Positions 8,432 through 15,774 of a stretch of DNA of 64,000 bases are shown here, piece by piece (the stretch's first letter is position 1; each line of letters opens with the position of its first letter). The notes under the pieces were generated by a model. That model saw only the letters and a list, made by a program, of their open reading frames with translations, searched no databases and was not told the origin of the DNA. A program made the position numbers and the translations under genes. The stretch lies in the NCBI RefSeq assembly GCF_020169515.1, contig NZ_JAHMHW010000020.1, forward strand, positions 24,973-88,972, read 5' to 3'. Source of the stretch: Paenibacillus vietnamensis (lineage in GTDB: Bacteria > Bacillota > Bacilli > Paenibacillales > Paenibacillaceae).

Positions 8432-9742
8432 TTACGGCTGTACGTACCGGTTAATGACCTCGACGAGCAGGTCATTAAGCAGCTTCACCTCGTATTCGCC
8501 GGCGGCGGGCTCGAGATGGTCGCCTCCGATGCCGCTGTCGTCGGTCAGGAACAAATAGGTTCCGCCGGTTGCCGCGGACATGAACCGGAGCATATACTCC
8601 GTATCGACGCTCACTCCGCTCGAGGCGACCGGTATGATCCGGATGCCTTTGGCGGCGGCATCCTCCGTCAGCTGATGAATCTCGTCGATAACCTGAGGAT
8701 CGTCGTGCGGCGGCGCATCGAGAACGAGAAACAGAAGCCGCGCCCGTGCTTCCTTGCTCCAATCGTGCTCATGAATCGCATCGCGCAGCGCCTGATCGAC
8801 GGCCTCCGGGTAATCGCCGCCCCCCTGCGCTTCCTGCTTGCTGAACTGGTCGATGACCTTATTCACGTCCGCCGTGAACGGATAAGGCTTCACAATGTAC
8901 TCATCATGCCGGTCCCGGTAAAAATTCGCGCTGACCCGCATCCCCAGCTGATCAGCCTGTTCGTCCGACACCCGCTTCACCACATCCTTCAGCTCCGCTT
9001 CCAAATAGTTGAGCTCATCCTCCATCGAGCCGGTCGTATCGACGACGAACATCAGGTCAACCTGCATTGAAATAGCAGCTGCCTTGCCCAAATCAACCTT
9101 GACCGTTCCCTGCTGCGGGATGCTAAGCGGCTGCGTCGTTTTGCTTTCCTGGCCCGAGCGAACTTGAACCGTATAAGCCCCTTGATTCGCCGACTCCCTG
9201 AACATGCCCGCATACACATAAGCCCGGCCTTCCGTATTCGTACGCGCCTTCCAAGCCGTATCCTTCCCAGACATCAGCAGCACCTCGGCATCCGTTACGG
9301 CCCTGCCGTTAGCCGTTACGACGACCTCCAGCTTTTGAAACGGATCAAATTGCCAGACCCTCTTGCTGTCGTCTCCTTCCTGGGTATTCAGCAAATTGCC
9401 GAAGCTTTCCCACGCCGCCAAATCGTCCCATTCCCCGGCCGTCAACTGGCCGGCTTGCGCCTCTTGTCCTTGATTCGGGTAGCGCCGCTTGCCTTCTTCT
9501 TTCTCTCTTTCAGGCTCGCCGCCCGAAGGGGCGCGGTCAACTTCATTCGAAACTTCTCCATTCGAGGCCCCCTCGGATGTCCGATCGCCCGCATTACCGC
9601 TGTCGGCGCTTTCCGAAGCGTCGTTTCCCGCCGCCCCGGAGCATGCGCCAAGCAGCAGCGCCAACGCCAAAAAAACCGCGAAAGTAATACTGACGCCTTT
9701 CCCTGCGCGGCCCGACCCTTTGAATGAAAGACCCTCCTTCAT
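8432..9742 (-). CDS. Lipoprotein with von Willebrand factor A (vWA) domain
   Basis: The protein has 436 residues. It has a signal peptide with a lipobox ending LLGAC, so C34 should be lipidated and the protein anchored outside the membrane. Residues 40-100 are a low-complexity linker rich in Ser, Gly, Glu and Asn. A small beta domain (about 125-215), with the look of a carboxypeptidase-regulatory-like fold, precedes a vWA domain starting near 228, whose MIDAS motif is DTTGS (235-239). vWA domains bind protein ligands through a metal ion; no partner gene is adjacent. The start at 9742 follows GGGG about 8 bp away. Its role is unknown. Confidence 0.85.
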   Translation of the reverse strand: MKEGLSFKGSGRAGKGVSITFAVFLALALLLGACSGAAGNDASESADSGNAGDRTSEGASNGEVSNEVDRAPSGGEPEREKEEGKRRYPNQGQEAQAGQLTAGEWDDLAAWESFGNLLNTQEGDDSKRVWQFDPFQKLEVVVTANGRAVTDAEVLLMSGKDTAWKARTNTEGRAYVYAGMFRESANQGAYTVQVRSGQESKTTQPLSIPQQGTVKVDLGKAAAISMQVDLMFVVDTTGSMEDELNYLEAELKDVVKRVSDEQADQLGMRVSANFYRDRHDEYIVKPYPFTADVNKVIDQFSKQEAQGGGDYPEAVDQALRDAIHEHDWSKEARARLLFLVLDAPPHDDPQVIDEIHQLTEDAAAKGIRIIPVASSGVSVDTEYMLRFMSAATGGTYLFLTDDSGIGGDHLEPAAGEYEVKLLNDLLVEVINRYVQP

Positions 9743-9897
9743 CCTTTCAACCCCTTTTTATTTGTATTTGCTACACTGACGTGGGGCGCCTTACAAATGT
9801 TGCATAAATGCTCCGCAAAGATTACAATCGGTTTCAGACATGCGGCAAGTTCCGGGGCAGGACGGCGGCATGGTTCATACATAGGAGGACTTCACCT

Positions 9898-10200
9898 TTG
9901 GAAACCTTTGACCTTATCGCGATCGAAATTTCGTTTCAGCAGCAGACGAAGGCTCTGTCCTTTACGTCAGCGGCGCTTGTTATCGTCTCGGATTACGGGG
10001 ACCGGCTGTGGTACGTCGACATCAACGGAGTCGCGGACCGCGAGCTGTTAGCATGGTTCGGGCAAAGCGAGGATATCCGTGTGCAGCTTACAGCCGTCGC
10101 GGACAGCGGCCAAGCTTTCCGGGGAACAGGCTACCTGCATCCCAACGAACCGCATCAGGCTGCGGCGATCCGCGGCGACGGAGAGCTGCTTGCGCAGTAG
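9898..10200 (+). CDS. Conserved hypothetical protein, 100 aa
   Basis: The protein begins METFDLIAIEISF at a TTG at 9898, because AGGAGG (9883-9888) lies 9 bp upstream; the open frame extends to 9808 without a ribosome binding site. It is soluble with alternating beta strands (LVIVSDYGDRLWYVDING), suggesting a small beta-rich fold. I do not recognise a family. It is followed by a strong bidirectional terminator and has no operon partner. The ribosome binding site and codon use support it as a real gene. Confidence 0.7.
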   Translation: METFDLIAIEISFQQQTKALSFTSAALVIVSDYGDRLWYVDINGVADRELLAWFGQSEDIRVQLTAVADSGQAFRGTGYLHPNEPHQAAAIRGDGELLAQ

Positions 10201-10213
10201 ACTTATAATCATT

Positions 10214-10263
10214 AAAAAGCAGCTCCGACAAAACCTGGTTCAGGCCCGTCGGAGCTGCTTTTT
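10214..10263. terminator. Bidirectional terminator
   Basis: AAAAAGCAGCTCCGAC (10214-10229) and GTCGGAGCTGCTTTTT (10248-10263) are fully complementary. It serves the 100-aa gene on the plus strand and the aldolase-like gene on the minus strand. Confidence 0.92.
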
Positions 10264-10268
10264 ACTTC

Positions 10269-11231
10269 TTATTTGCTGTGAGCGACTTCCGGTGTCGTCA
10301 AGCGGTCGTAAAACTCTACGCCCTTGTCCTTGTCGGCGGAGTCGCGGAGCGCCATAGCGGAACGCGGATGCTCGTCCAAAATGCCGGTAATCATGTAAGG
10401 GATAATATAACCCCACTCTTCTCTCTCGCGAAGAGGAATCATAAATTTCTCGATCATGTCGAGGACCGGACGGATGCTGTACTTCGTATTCTGAAGCTCG
10501 GCGACGAGCAGCTCGGTATTGCAGTTGCCTGCCGCGCGGCCCATGCCGTATACGGAAGAGTCAAGCAGCTCTACGCCGTTCTCGGCCGCCAGAAGCGTGT
10601 TCGCGAAAGCAAGCTGCAGATTGTTGTGCGCATGAACGCCAAGCCGCTTGTTCGGAAGGTGCTTCTTGAACTTATCGACCAGGTAGCTCATGTCGTTCGG
10701 CTTCAGGCTGCCGTATGAATCCACGATGTACACGACGTCTACGACGCTTTCATTGATCAGCTGGAACGCTTCGATCAGCTGGTTCTCCATCACGTTGGAC
10801 AGCGCCATAATGTTAAGCGTCGTTTCGTAGCCGCGGTCATGGAATACTTGAACGAGCTCAAGCGCCTTATCCACGTCCTGAACGTAGCAGGCAACGCGGA
10901 TCAGGTCGAGCATGCTTTCGCTACGCGGCAAAATGTCGCTCTCGTCTACGCGGCCCACGTCAACAAGCGCGGACAGCTTCGTGTTGCCTTTGTTCGGAAT
11001 GACTTTTCTAAGAAAGTCATCGTTCAGAAAACGCCAAGGGCCGGCGCTTTCCGCGCCCTTCAGAAGCTTTGGCGAGTTTTTATAGCCGATTTCCATATAA
11101 TCGACGCCGGCTTCGTTCAGGCTTTGATACAAGTGCTGAACGAACTCCACGCTAAAATCCCAGTTATTGACGAGACCGCCGTCGCGGACCGTGCAGTCAA
11201 CAATTTTGCAATGGCTCGTTTTTGATTGCAT
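10269..11231 (-). CDS. Aldolase catalytic domain protein (DRE-TIM / HMG-CoA-lyase-like)
   Basis: The 320-residue protein belongs to the DRE-TIM metallolyase superfamily, with HMG-CoA lyase, isopropylmalate synthase and 4-hydroxy-2-oxovalerate aldolase. The opening motif is IVDCTVRDGGLVNNW, where D12 and the RDGG loop bind the metal and enolate. GVHAHNN near residue 198 supplies the metal-binding histidines, and GMGRAAGNCNTE is the C-terminal phosphate/metal loop. These enzymes make or break C-C bonds next to a carboxylate. It lacks an acetaldehyde dehydrogenase partner, so the substrate is unknown. The bidirectional terminator follows. Confidence 0.8.
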   Translation of the reverse strand: MQSKTSHCKIVDCTVRDGGLVNNWDFSVEFVQHLYQSLNEAGVDYMEIGYKNSPKLLKGAESAGPWRFLNDDFLRKVIPNKGNTKLSALVDVGRVDESDILPRSESMLDLIRVACYVQDVDKALELVQVFHDRGYETTLNIMALSNVMENQLIEAFQLINESVVDVVYIVDSYGSLKPNDMSYLVDKFKKHLPNKRLGVHAHNNLQLAFANTLLAAENGVELLDSSVYGMGRAAGNCNTELLVAELQNTKYSIRPVLDMIEKFMIPLREREEWGYIIPYMITGILDEHPRSAMALRDSADKDKGVEFYDRLTTPEVAHSK

Positions 11232-11348
11232 GCGTAGTACTCCTTTGATGTGAACATGAGTTCAGTTTTTCTCATTTTACTTGAAAAGGAGGAGGAACGC
11301 AAAATGTTTTTGTCGATAAATGGCTGAATCTGGAGCCTTCCGCATCCG

Positions 11349-12095
11349 CTATTTTACGATCTTTTGCGGCTCCCCTGCAAAGTGTCCGGAACGGCTGATC
11401 TTCGTCTGGAGATACTTCTCGTTATAAGCGGAGGCATTGCCCCAAAGAGGCACTCTGCCGGAGACGCTCATGCCGGCCTTGCGCATCGCTTCCACTTTAC
11501 GCGGATTGTTCGTGATGATCGATACCGGCAGCTTGCGCAGCAGACCCAGCACGGCTATTGCGTCGCTGTAATCGCGGGAGTCGTCGGCAAAGCCGAGCTC
11601 CAGATTCGCGTCGACCGTGTCGAGCCCTTCCTCCTGCAGCAAATAAGCGATCGCTTTGCTGAAGAGGCCGATACCGCGCCCTTCGTGATTTGCCAAATAA
11701 AACAGAGCTCCCGAGCCGTGCTCGGCAATAATCCGCATCGATTGCTTCAGCTGGAAGCCGCAGTCGCACCTGGCGCTTCCGAAAATGTCGCCCGTATGGC
11801 AAATGCTGTGCATCCGGATAAGCGCGTCGGGGTTATGAGCAAAATCGCCGTACACGAGCACGCTCGATTGCTGATGGTCCGCGTAATGGACCCGGTTCAG
11901 CTCCTCGACCAGCTCGGCTGCCGCCAGCTCCTTGCCCGCTTCTTTCCTCAGCCAGCTGTACCACGCGAAAATTTTCGTCTCGCCGTCCAATTCGACGGGC
12001 AGCTTGACGGGTCCGACAACGTAAATGTCTTCGCTGCCATTTTGCGTTTTTGTTATTTTATCCTTAATAATGGCTTCAATGCTTGATTTAATCAT
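11349..12095 (-). CDS. ribA: GTP cyclohydrolase II
   Basis: The enzyme opens GTP to 2,5-diamino-6-ribosylamino-4(3H)-pyrimidinone 5'-phosphate, the first step to riboflavin. Zinc ligands C99, C110 and C112 lie in HSICHTGDIFGSARCDCG. The active-site GRGIGL loop is at 139-144 and the NNPRK motif follows near 206. At 248 residues it has an N-terminal extension of about 50 residues compared with the roughly 200-residue E. coli RibA. No other rib genes are adjacent, and no DHBP-synthase domain is fused, unlike the usual Bacillus RibBA. It may therefore be a second copy or serve another pathway. Confidence 0.88.
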   Translation of the reverse strand: MIKSSIEAIIKDKITKTQNGSEDIYVVGPVKLPVELDGETKIFAWYSWLRKEAGKELAAAELVEELNRVHYADHQQSSVLVYGDFAHNPDALIRMHSICHTGDIFGSARCDCGFQLKQSMRIIAEHGSGALFYLANHEGRGIGLFSKAIAYLLQEEGLDTVDANLELGFADDSRDYSDAIAVLGLLRKLPVSIITNNPRKVEAMRKAGMSVSGRVPLWGNASAYNEKYLQTKISRSGHFAGEPQKIVK

Positions 12096-12123
12096 AGCGG
12101 CGCACCTTCTTCGATTGATTGGA

Positions 12124-12888
12124 TTAGAATCGCAGCGACAGATTGCTTAACGTTCCGAACTGATAGCTGCGGTGAATGATTTGCGGCATCTTCGAAGGGT
12201 CTCCGCTTCCGAGCGCGATATATAACGGAACAAAATGCTCCGCGCGCGGTACTGCCATTTTAGCATGTGGAGCAAGCCGTTCATAGTCAAATAAGGATTT
12301 GGTGTCATGGGCATTCATTTTCTCGATCAGCCAATCGTCGAACTCGACCGCCCATTGCTCCGGCTCCCGCTGGCCCCACTTCACCGCGCGCAAATTATGG
12401 ACGGTTACGCCGCTGCCGATGACCAGAATGTTCCGGCCGCTTAAGCTCCGAAGAGCCTCTCCAATCCGGTATTGCTCCTCCGGGGACCGGAAGGGATTCA
12501 CCGATACCTGCACGACAGGCACGTCCGCCTTCGGGAACATATGCTTCAGCATCGTCCAGGAGCCGTGATCCAATCCGCGGTACCGGTCGAACTGAACGGG
12601 AAAACCGCCGTCCTCCAGCAGTCTGCCGACCAGCGCGGCCACCTCCGTTGAGCCTTTGGCCGGGTATTTGACTTGATAAAGCTCATCCGGAAACCCGTAA
12701 AAATCGTAAATCGTTTCGTATTCGTCATCCTTCGAAGATATCGTGACCGTATCCGTCTCCCAGTGAGCCGTAAAAATCACGATCGCGTCAGGCTTTATAG
12801 AAGCTCCGGTTTGCTGCAAAAACCGGCTGTATTCGTTTTGTTCAATGGCCAGCATCGGAGATCCGTGCGCCAGAAATAAAGGATTCAT
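12124..12888 (-). CDS. Class III extradiol ring-cleavage dioxygenase (DODA/YgiD type)
   Basis: This 254-residue protein belongs to the LigB/DODA family that opens catechol-type rings with non-haem Fe or Zn. Conserved histidines are visible in LAHGSP (near 8-13), FTAHWE (near 40), DHGSWTM and VTVHNL, and in the C-terminal AEHFVPLY. I chose the ATG at 12888 because GGAGGG lies 8 bp upstream; the frame extends 7 codons further. A very good promoter lies upstream, overlapped by a small inverted repeat. It is divergent from an HxlR regulator, which suggests induction by catechols or quinones. Confidence 0.87.
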   Translation of the reverse strand: MNPLFLAHGSPMLAIEQNEYSRFLQQTGASIKPDAIVIFTAHWETDTVTISSKDDEYETIYDFYGFPDELYQVKYPAKGSTEVAALVGRLLEDGGFPVQFDRYRGLDHGSWTMLKHMFPKADVPVVQVSVNPFRSPEEQYRIGEALRSLSGRNILVIGSGVTVHNLRAVKWGQREPEQWAVEFDDWLIEKMNAHDTKSLFDYERLAPHAKMAVPRAEHFVPLYIALGSGDPSKMPQIIHRSYQFGTLSNLSLRF

Positions 12889-12925
12889 GAGTGTTGCCCT
12901 CCAAATCACTTACTATTTGTAACTA

Positions 12926-12954
12926 ATTATAATTTTATAACTTGTGTTAGTCAA
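12926..12954 (-). promoter_or_regulatory. Sigma-A promoter of the dioxygenase gene with candidate HxlR operator
   Basis: On the minus strand TTGACT (12954-12949) and TATAAT (12931-12926) are separated by exactly 17 bp. An inverted repeat ACTTG-N7-CAAGT (12940-12956) overlaps the -35 box, where a repressor would block polymerase. The operator role is inferred. Confidence 0.75.
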
Positions 12955-12978
12955 GTAATTAACAACAACTTAGTGTGC

Positions 12979-13007
12979 TTGTATAAATAAGATATTGGAG
13001 GTATACT
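12979..13007 (+). promoter_or_regulatory. Sigma-A promoter of the hxlR-type gene
   Basis: TTGTAT (12979-12984) and TATACT (13002-13007) are 17 bp apart, 28 bp before the start codon. It is divergent from the dioxygenase promoter, so one regulator could act on both. Confidence 0.7.
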
Positions 13008-13034
13008 TAAAAGAAGCAAAAAGAGGTGATACCG

Positions 13035-13358
13035 ATGGATCAGTCAAACCTTTGTCCCCGTTTCCAGAAGGGAATGGACATTATAAGCAAACGTTGGACC
13101 GGCCTAATCATATACCAGCTGTTATCCGGCCCGCAGCGCTTCTGCGCCGTGCAGTCCGCGCTGCCGATCAGCGGCAGGCTGCTCTCGGAGCGCTTCAAGG
13201 ATCTGGAGACCGAGGGCATCGTAGACCGCCACGTCTACCCCGAGATACCGGTCCGGATCGAATATTCGTTAACCGAGAAAGGGCGCGCGCTCGAGCCTAT
13301 CATCCGGGAAATTCAAGCCTGGTCGCAAGATTGGATCAAGCCCGATGCCCCTCACTGA
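13035..13358 (+). CDS. HxlR/DUF24 family winged-helix regulator
   Basis: The protein has 107 residues and one winged helix-turn-helix of the HxlR type (ISKRWTGLIIYQLL, then SGRLLSERFKDLETEGIVDR). A cysteine at position 7 (NLCPRF) matches the redox-sensing N-terminal cysteine of B. subtilis YodB and CatR (YvaP), which sense quinones and diamide and control catechol dioxygenase and azoreductase genes. The ATG at 13035 follows GAGGTG; a GTG at 13026 is in frame but lies within that ribosome binding site. The divergent dioxygenase gene is the obvious target. Confidence 0.9.
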   Translation: MDQSNLCPRFQKGMDIISKRWTGLIIYQLLSGPQRFCAVQSALPISGRLLSERFKDLETEGIVDRHVYPEIPVRIEYSLTEKGRALEPIIREIQAWSQDWIKPDAPH

Positions 13359-13457
13359 ATGACAGCTTTCAGAATGCCGGCACGCGGTTTCATGCTGCGG
13401 CCGGCATTCTTTTGGATTTAGCCGCATAAGATGCAAGCAAGCATAAGCAATGAATGG

Positions 13458-13486
13458 TTTACAAAGTTGCGCTGCAGGTTTAAAAT
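13458..13486 (+). promoter_or_regulatory. Promoter of the c-di-AMP riboswitch transcript
   Basis: TTTACA (13458-13463) and TAAAAT (13481-13486) are separated by 17 bp. The expected start near 13493 falls just before the riboswitch. Confidence 0.65.
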
Positions 13487-13496
13487 ATTAATGAAA

Positions 13497-13660
13497 CCAT
13501 TAACGCTTAATTTTTCGCAAGAAAAAGCGGGGGAACCAACGCGTCCGTGACGAATGCCGGTACGCAAGGGGTGAATCCGGGGATTTGTGCCCCCGGTAGG
13601 GCTTTCTCTCTAGCCCGAATCCGACAGCTAACCTCGTAAGCGACCAAAGGAGAGGTTTTT
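13497..13660 (+). ncRNA. ydaO-type c-di-AMP riboswitch with terminator
   Basis: Conserved ydaO/yuaA blocks appear in order: GGGGGAACCAA (13530-13540), GGGGTGAATCC (13568-13578), TAGGG...AGCCCGAATCCGACAG (13597-13626) and CTAACCTCGTAAGCG (13628-13642). P1 pairs CGCTTA (13504-13509) with TAAGCG (13637-13642). The terminator pairs AACCTC (13630-13635) with GAGGTT (13652-13657), followed by T residues. The ribosome binding site AGGAGAGG of the next gene lies in the 3' arm of that terminator, so transcription and translation could be controlled together. Known members turn genes off when c-di-AMP is high. Confidence 0.9.
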
Positions 13661-13662
13661 TT

Positions 13663-14088
13663 ATGTTTTGCCAATCTTCACAGCACGTGCCCCAATCCAC
13701 CGAACACTCCTCCTCAATTACCATCACCCGCATCGAGCTTTTCGTCATTCCCGCGCTGGCCATCGATTCCGCCGGATACCGGATCTGTCTTCGTTTGACT
13801 TCGGATTTAGGGTTTGGCTGGAGCGAAATGTTTATTGACGAAGCCGATGAGATGATGGATCTCGAACGCTGCAGTGATCTGCTTGTCTCCTTCATTAGGA
13901 GCGTCAGCCTCCCGTTGCTCCATGATTTCCAATATGACAAGTTCGATCAGGAAGGCCGCGCATTAGATCTGTTAGCCGCAGCCATCCAGCAAGTCACAAC
14001 GCTTTCCGCCGAAACCGCTCCGGCAGCGGCGGATACCGAAGAGTATGTGCTTCGTCAGCGGGCCGTGAACTATGTATCGTTGTTCTAA
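13663..14088 (+). CDS. Uncharacterised 141-aa protein under c-di-AMP riboswitch control
   Basis: I do not recognise a named family. The protein has no signal peptide and no membrane segment. Residues about 19-58 (TITRIELFVIPAL, then YRICLRLTSDLGFGWSEMF) look like the first beta strands of the N-terminal capping domain of enolase-superfamily enzymes, where a DDG-GWGE pattern is typical. The rest is alpha-helical and no barrel domain follows. This resemblance is weak and may be coincidental. The ATG at 13663 sits directly after the riboswitch terminator, whose 3' arm is the ribosome binding site. Typical c-di-AMP riboswitch targets are potassium transporters and cell-wall hydrolases; this is neither. 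Confidence 0.8.
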   Translation: MFCQSSQHVPQSTEHSSSITITRIELFVIPALAIDSAGYRICLRLTSDLGFGWSEMFIDEADEMMDLERCSDLLVSFIRSVSLPLLHDFQYDKFDQEGRALDLLAAAIQQVTTLSAETAPAAADTEEYVLRQRAVNYVSLF

Positions 14089-14096
14089 ACTAAAAG

Positions 14097-14154
14097 AACG
14101 AGTGGCAGAGCTCGCTAACCGTCAACAAAGTTAGCGAAGCCTCTGCCACTCGTT
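14097..14154. terminator. Bidirectional terminator
   Basis: AACGAGTGGCAGAG (14097-14110) pairs with CTCTGCCACTCGTT (14141-14154). An inner stem pairs TCGCTAAC with GTTAGCGA, and a T run follows. It separates the riboswitch gene from yjbQ. Confidence 0.92.
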
Positions 14155-14174
14155 TTTTCGTATTTATTGCCGGA

Positions 14175-14579
14175 TCAGCAGCGGTCTTCCACAATCTTTA
14201 CATAGAATCGACGCGACCGCGGCCCGTCGAACTCGCAGAAATAGATACCCTGCCACGTGCCGAGAACGAGGTTTCCGCCTGCGATCAGCACCGTCTGGCT
14301 CGAGCCGGTCGTAATGGCTTTCAAATGCGCCGCGGTGTTGCCTTCGGCATGGCGGTCTTCTCTGTGATGCCAGGGATAAATTTCATCCAGGCGGCGCAGC
14401 ACGTCGCGTACGACGTCGGGGTCCGCATTTTCGTTAATGGCCATGCCTGCCGTCGTATGGGGACAATAGACGATTGCGAATCCGTCCTTCACTCCGCTCT
14501 CGCGGACGGCACCACGTACCAGATGCGTAACCTCGGCCATCTGGTCTCTTGCACTCGTAGATAATTCAAATGTTCTCAT
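14175..14579 (-). CDS. yjbQ: YjbQ family protein (UPF0047)
   Basis: This 134-residue protein of the YjbQ/UPF0047 family shows YCPHTTAGMAINEN (about 38-51), WHHREDRHAEGNTAAHLKA (about 70-88) and the C-terminal LVLGTWQGIYFCEFDGPR. The clustered histidines are thought to bind a metal. The family has been linked to a weak secondary thiamine-phosphate synthase activity, but its physiological role is not settled. It is a single-gene unit ending at a bidirectional terminator. Confidence 0.92.
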   Translation of the reverse strand: MRTFELSTSARDQMAEVTHLVRGAVRESGVKDGFAIVYCPHTTAGMAINENADPDVVRDVLRRLDEIYPWHHREDRHAEGNTAAHLKAITTGSSQTVLIAGGNLVLGTWQGIYFCEFDGPRSRRFYVKIVEDRC

Positions 14580-14693
14580 GATACTTTCCTCCGTTCTATT
14601 TTGGTGTATTATAGCATTAAAAACAATCCTTCCGCCCCTTTTACGCCTTCCGCTGTATCCTCTAAATGCGCTACTCTGACTAGCCTGTTTCTC

Positions 14694-14890
14694 CTTCTTA
14701 GCAAAATAACTGGAATCGATGTATTTATTTCAGCTTAATCCCTCTTCTTAGCAAAATAACTGGATTCCATGTATGTAAATCTACGCGAAACCTCACATCT
14801 GAACATGATTAGCCGATTTATAGGGAGCAAATACAGTTATTTTCTAAAAAGAAGAGCATGTTTAAAAAATAACTGCATTAAATCCAGTTA
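14694..14890 (+). repeat. Intergenic repeat cluster B, 50-bp period
   Basis: Two direct units begin CTTCTTAGCAAAATAACTGGA at 14694 and 14744, exactly 50 bp apart. An inverse, diverged copy (CAGTTATTTTCT, then AAAGAAG) lies at 14834-14854, preceded by GGAGCAAATA. A shorter direct copy (AAAATAACTGCATTAAATCC) is at 14866-14885. The gene-free region 14580-15013 contains nothing else I can support. It shares the core AGCAAAATAAC-GGAT with cluster A. Confidence 0.75.
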
Positions 14891-15013
14891 GGTTAGGCGC
14901 GACTCAAGCGGACCTTACGGGGCAGAGTGCAATGGATGAGCAAGTGAGACGCGAAAAGGCCGTCTCCCATGCAGCATATGCCGCACAGGAAACAGCCCGA
15001 TTTAAGCCAAATC

Positions 15014-15769
15014 CTATCGGACGAGCCAGCCGCCGTCGACGGCAAGCACATGTCCGTTCATGTAATCCGACGCTGCGGAAGCCAGGAATACCGCTGGACC
15101 TACGAGATCCTCGGAGGAGCCCCAGCGTCCTGCCGGAATACGCTGCAAAATTTGCGTGCTGCGGACCGGATCCTCACGGAGCGCTTCCGTGTTGTCCGTG
15201 CTCATGTAGCCCGGCGCAATCGCGTTGACCTGAAGGCCCTTGCTTGCCCATTCGCTCGCAAGTGCTTTCGTAAGGCCTGCAACCGCGTGTTTGCTGGACG
15301 TGTAGCCCGGTACGTTGATGCCGCCCTGGTAGGAAAGCATCGAAGCGATGTTGATGATTTTGCCGGAGCCCTGCTCGATCATGTACCGGCCTGCCAGCTG
15401 GCTAAGCACGAATACGGAGTTCAGGTTCACGTCAAGCACTTCCTGCCAATCCTCATAGCTGTGATCGACTGCCGGCGTTCTGCGGATAATGCCCGCGTTG
15501 TTCACCAGAATATCGATGCGGCCAAGCTCGTCCGCCGTGCGTTCGATAATGCCGGCCAGCTTGGAGCGGTCGCCTACGTCGGCTTGAATGGTAATCGCTT
15601 TGCGGCCTAGCGCGCGAGCAGCCTCCGCGCCTTTGTCGGCCGGCGTACGGTTCGTTACGAATGCCACGTCGGCTCCGGCCTTCGCAAGGCCAAGCGCAAT
15701 CGCTTCGCCAAGACCTCTTCCCGCGCCGGTCACGATCGCGACCTTCCCTGTCAAATCAAACAAACTCAT
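15014..15769 (-). CDS. kduD: 2-dehydro-3-deoxy-D-gluconate 5-dehydrogenase / 2-deoxy-D-gluconate 3-dehydrogenase
   Basis: This is a short-chain dehydrogenase of 251 residues. The NAD-binding motif is TGAGRGLG (14-21), followed by NNAGI near 90, the catalytic serine in IASMLS, and YTSSK with the catalytic Tyr and Lys. KduD reduces 3-deoxy-D-glycero-2,5-hexodiulosonate, the product of KduI, to KDG, or runs the reverse. It is the last gene of the kduI-deoR-kduD operon, 5 bp after the regulator gene. The neighbours make KduD the best choice among similar SDR enzymes. Confidence 0.9.
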   Translation of the reverse strand: MSLFDLTGKVAIVTGAGRGLGEAIALGLAKAGADVAFVTNRTPADKGAEAARALGRKAITIQADVGDRSKLAGIIERTADELGRIDILVNNAGIIRRTPAVDHSYEDWQEVLDVNLNSVFVLSQLAGRYMIEQGSGKIINIASMLSYQGGINVPGYTSSKHAVAGLTKALASEWASKGLQVNAIAPGYMSTDNTEALREDPVRSTQILQRIPAGRWGSSEDLVGPAVFLASAASDYMNGHVLAVDGGWLVR

Positions 15770-15774
15770 GATCT

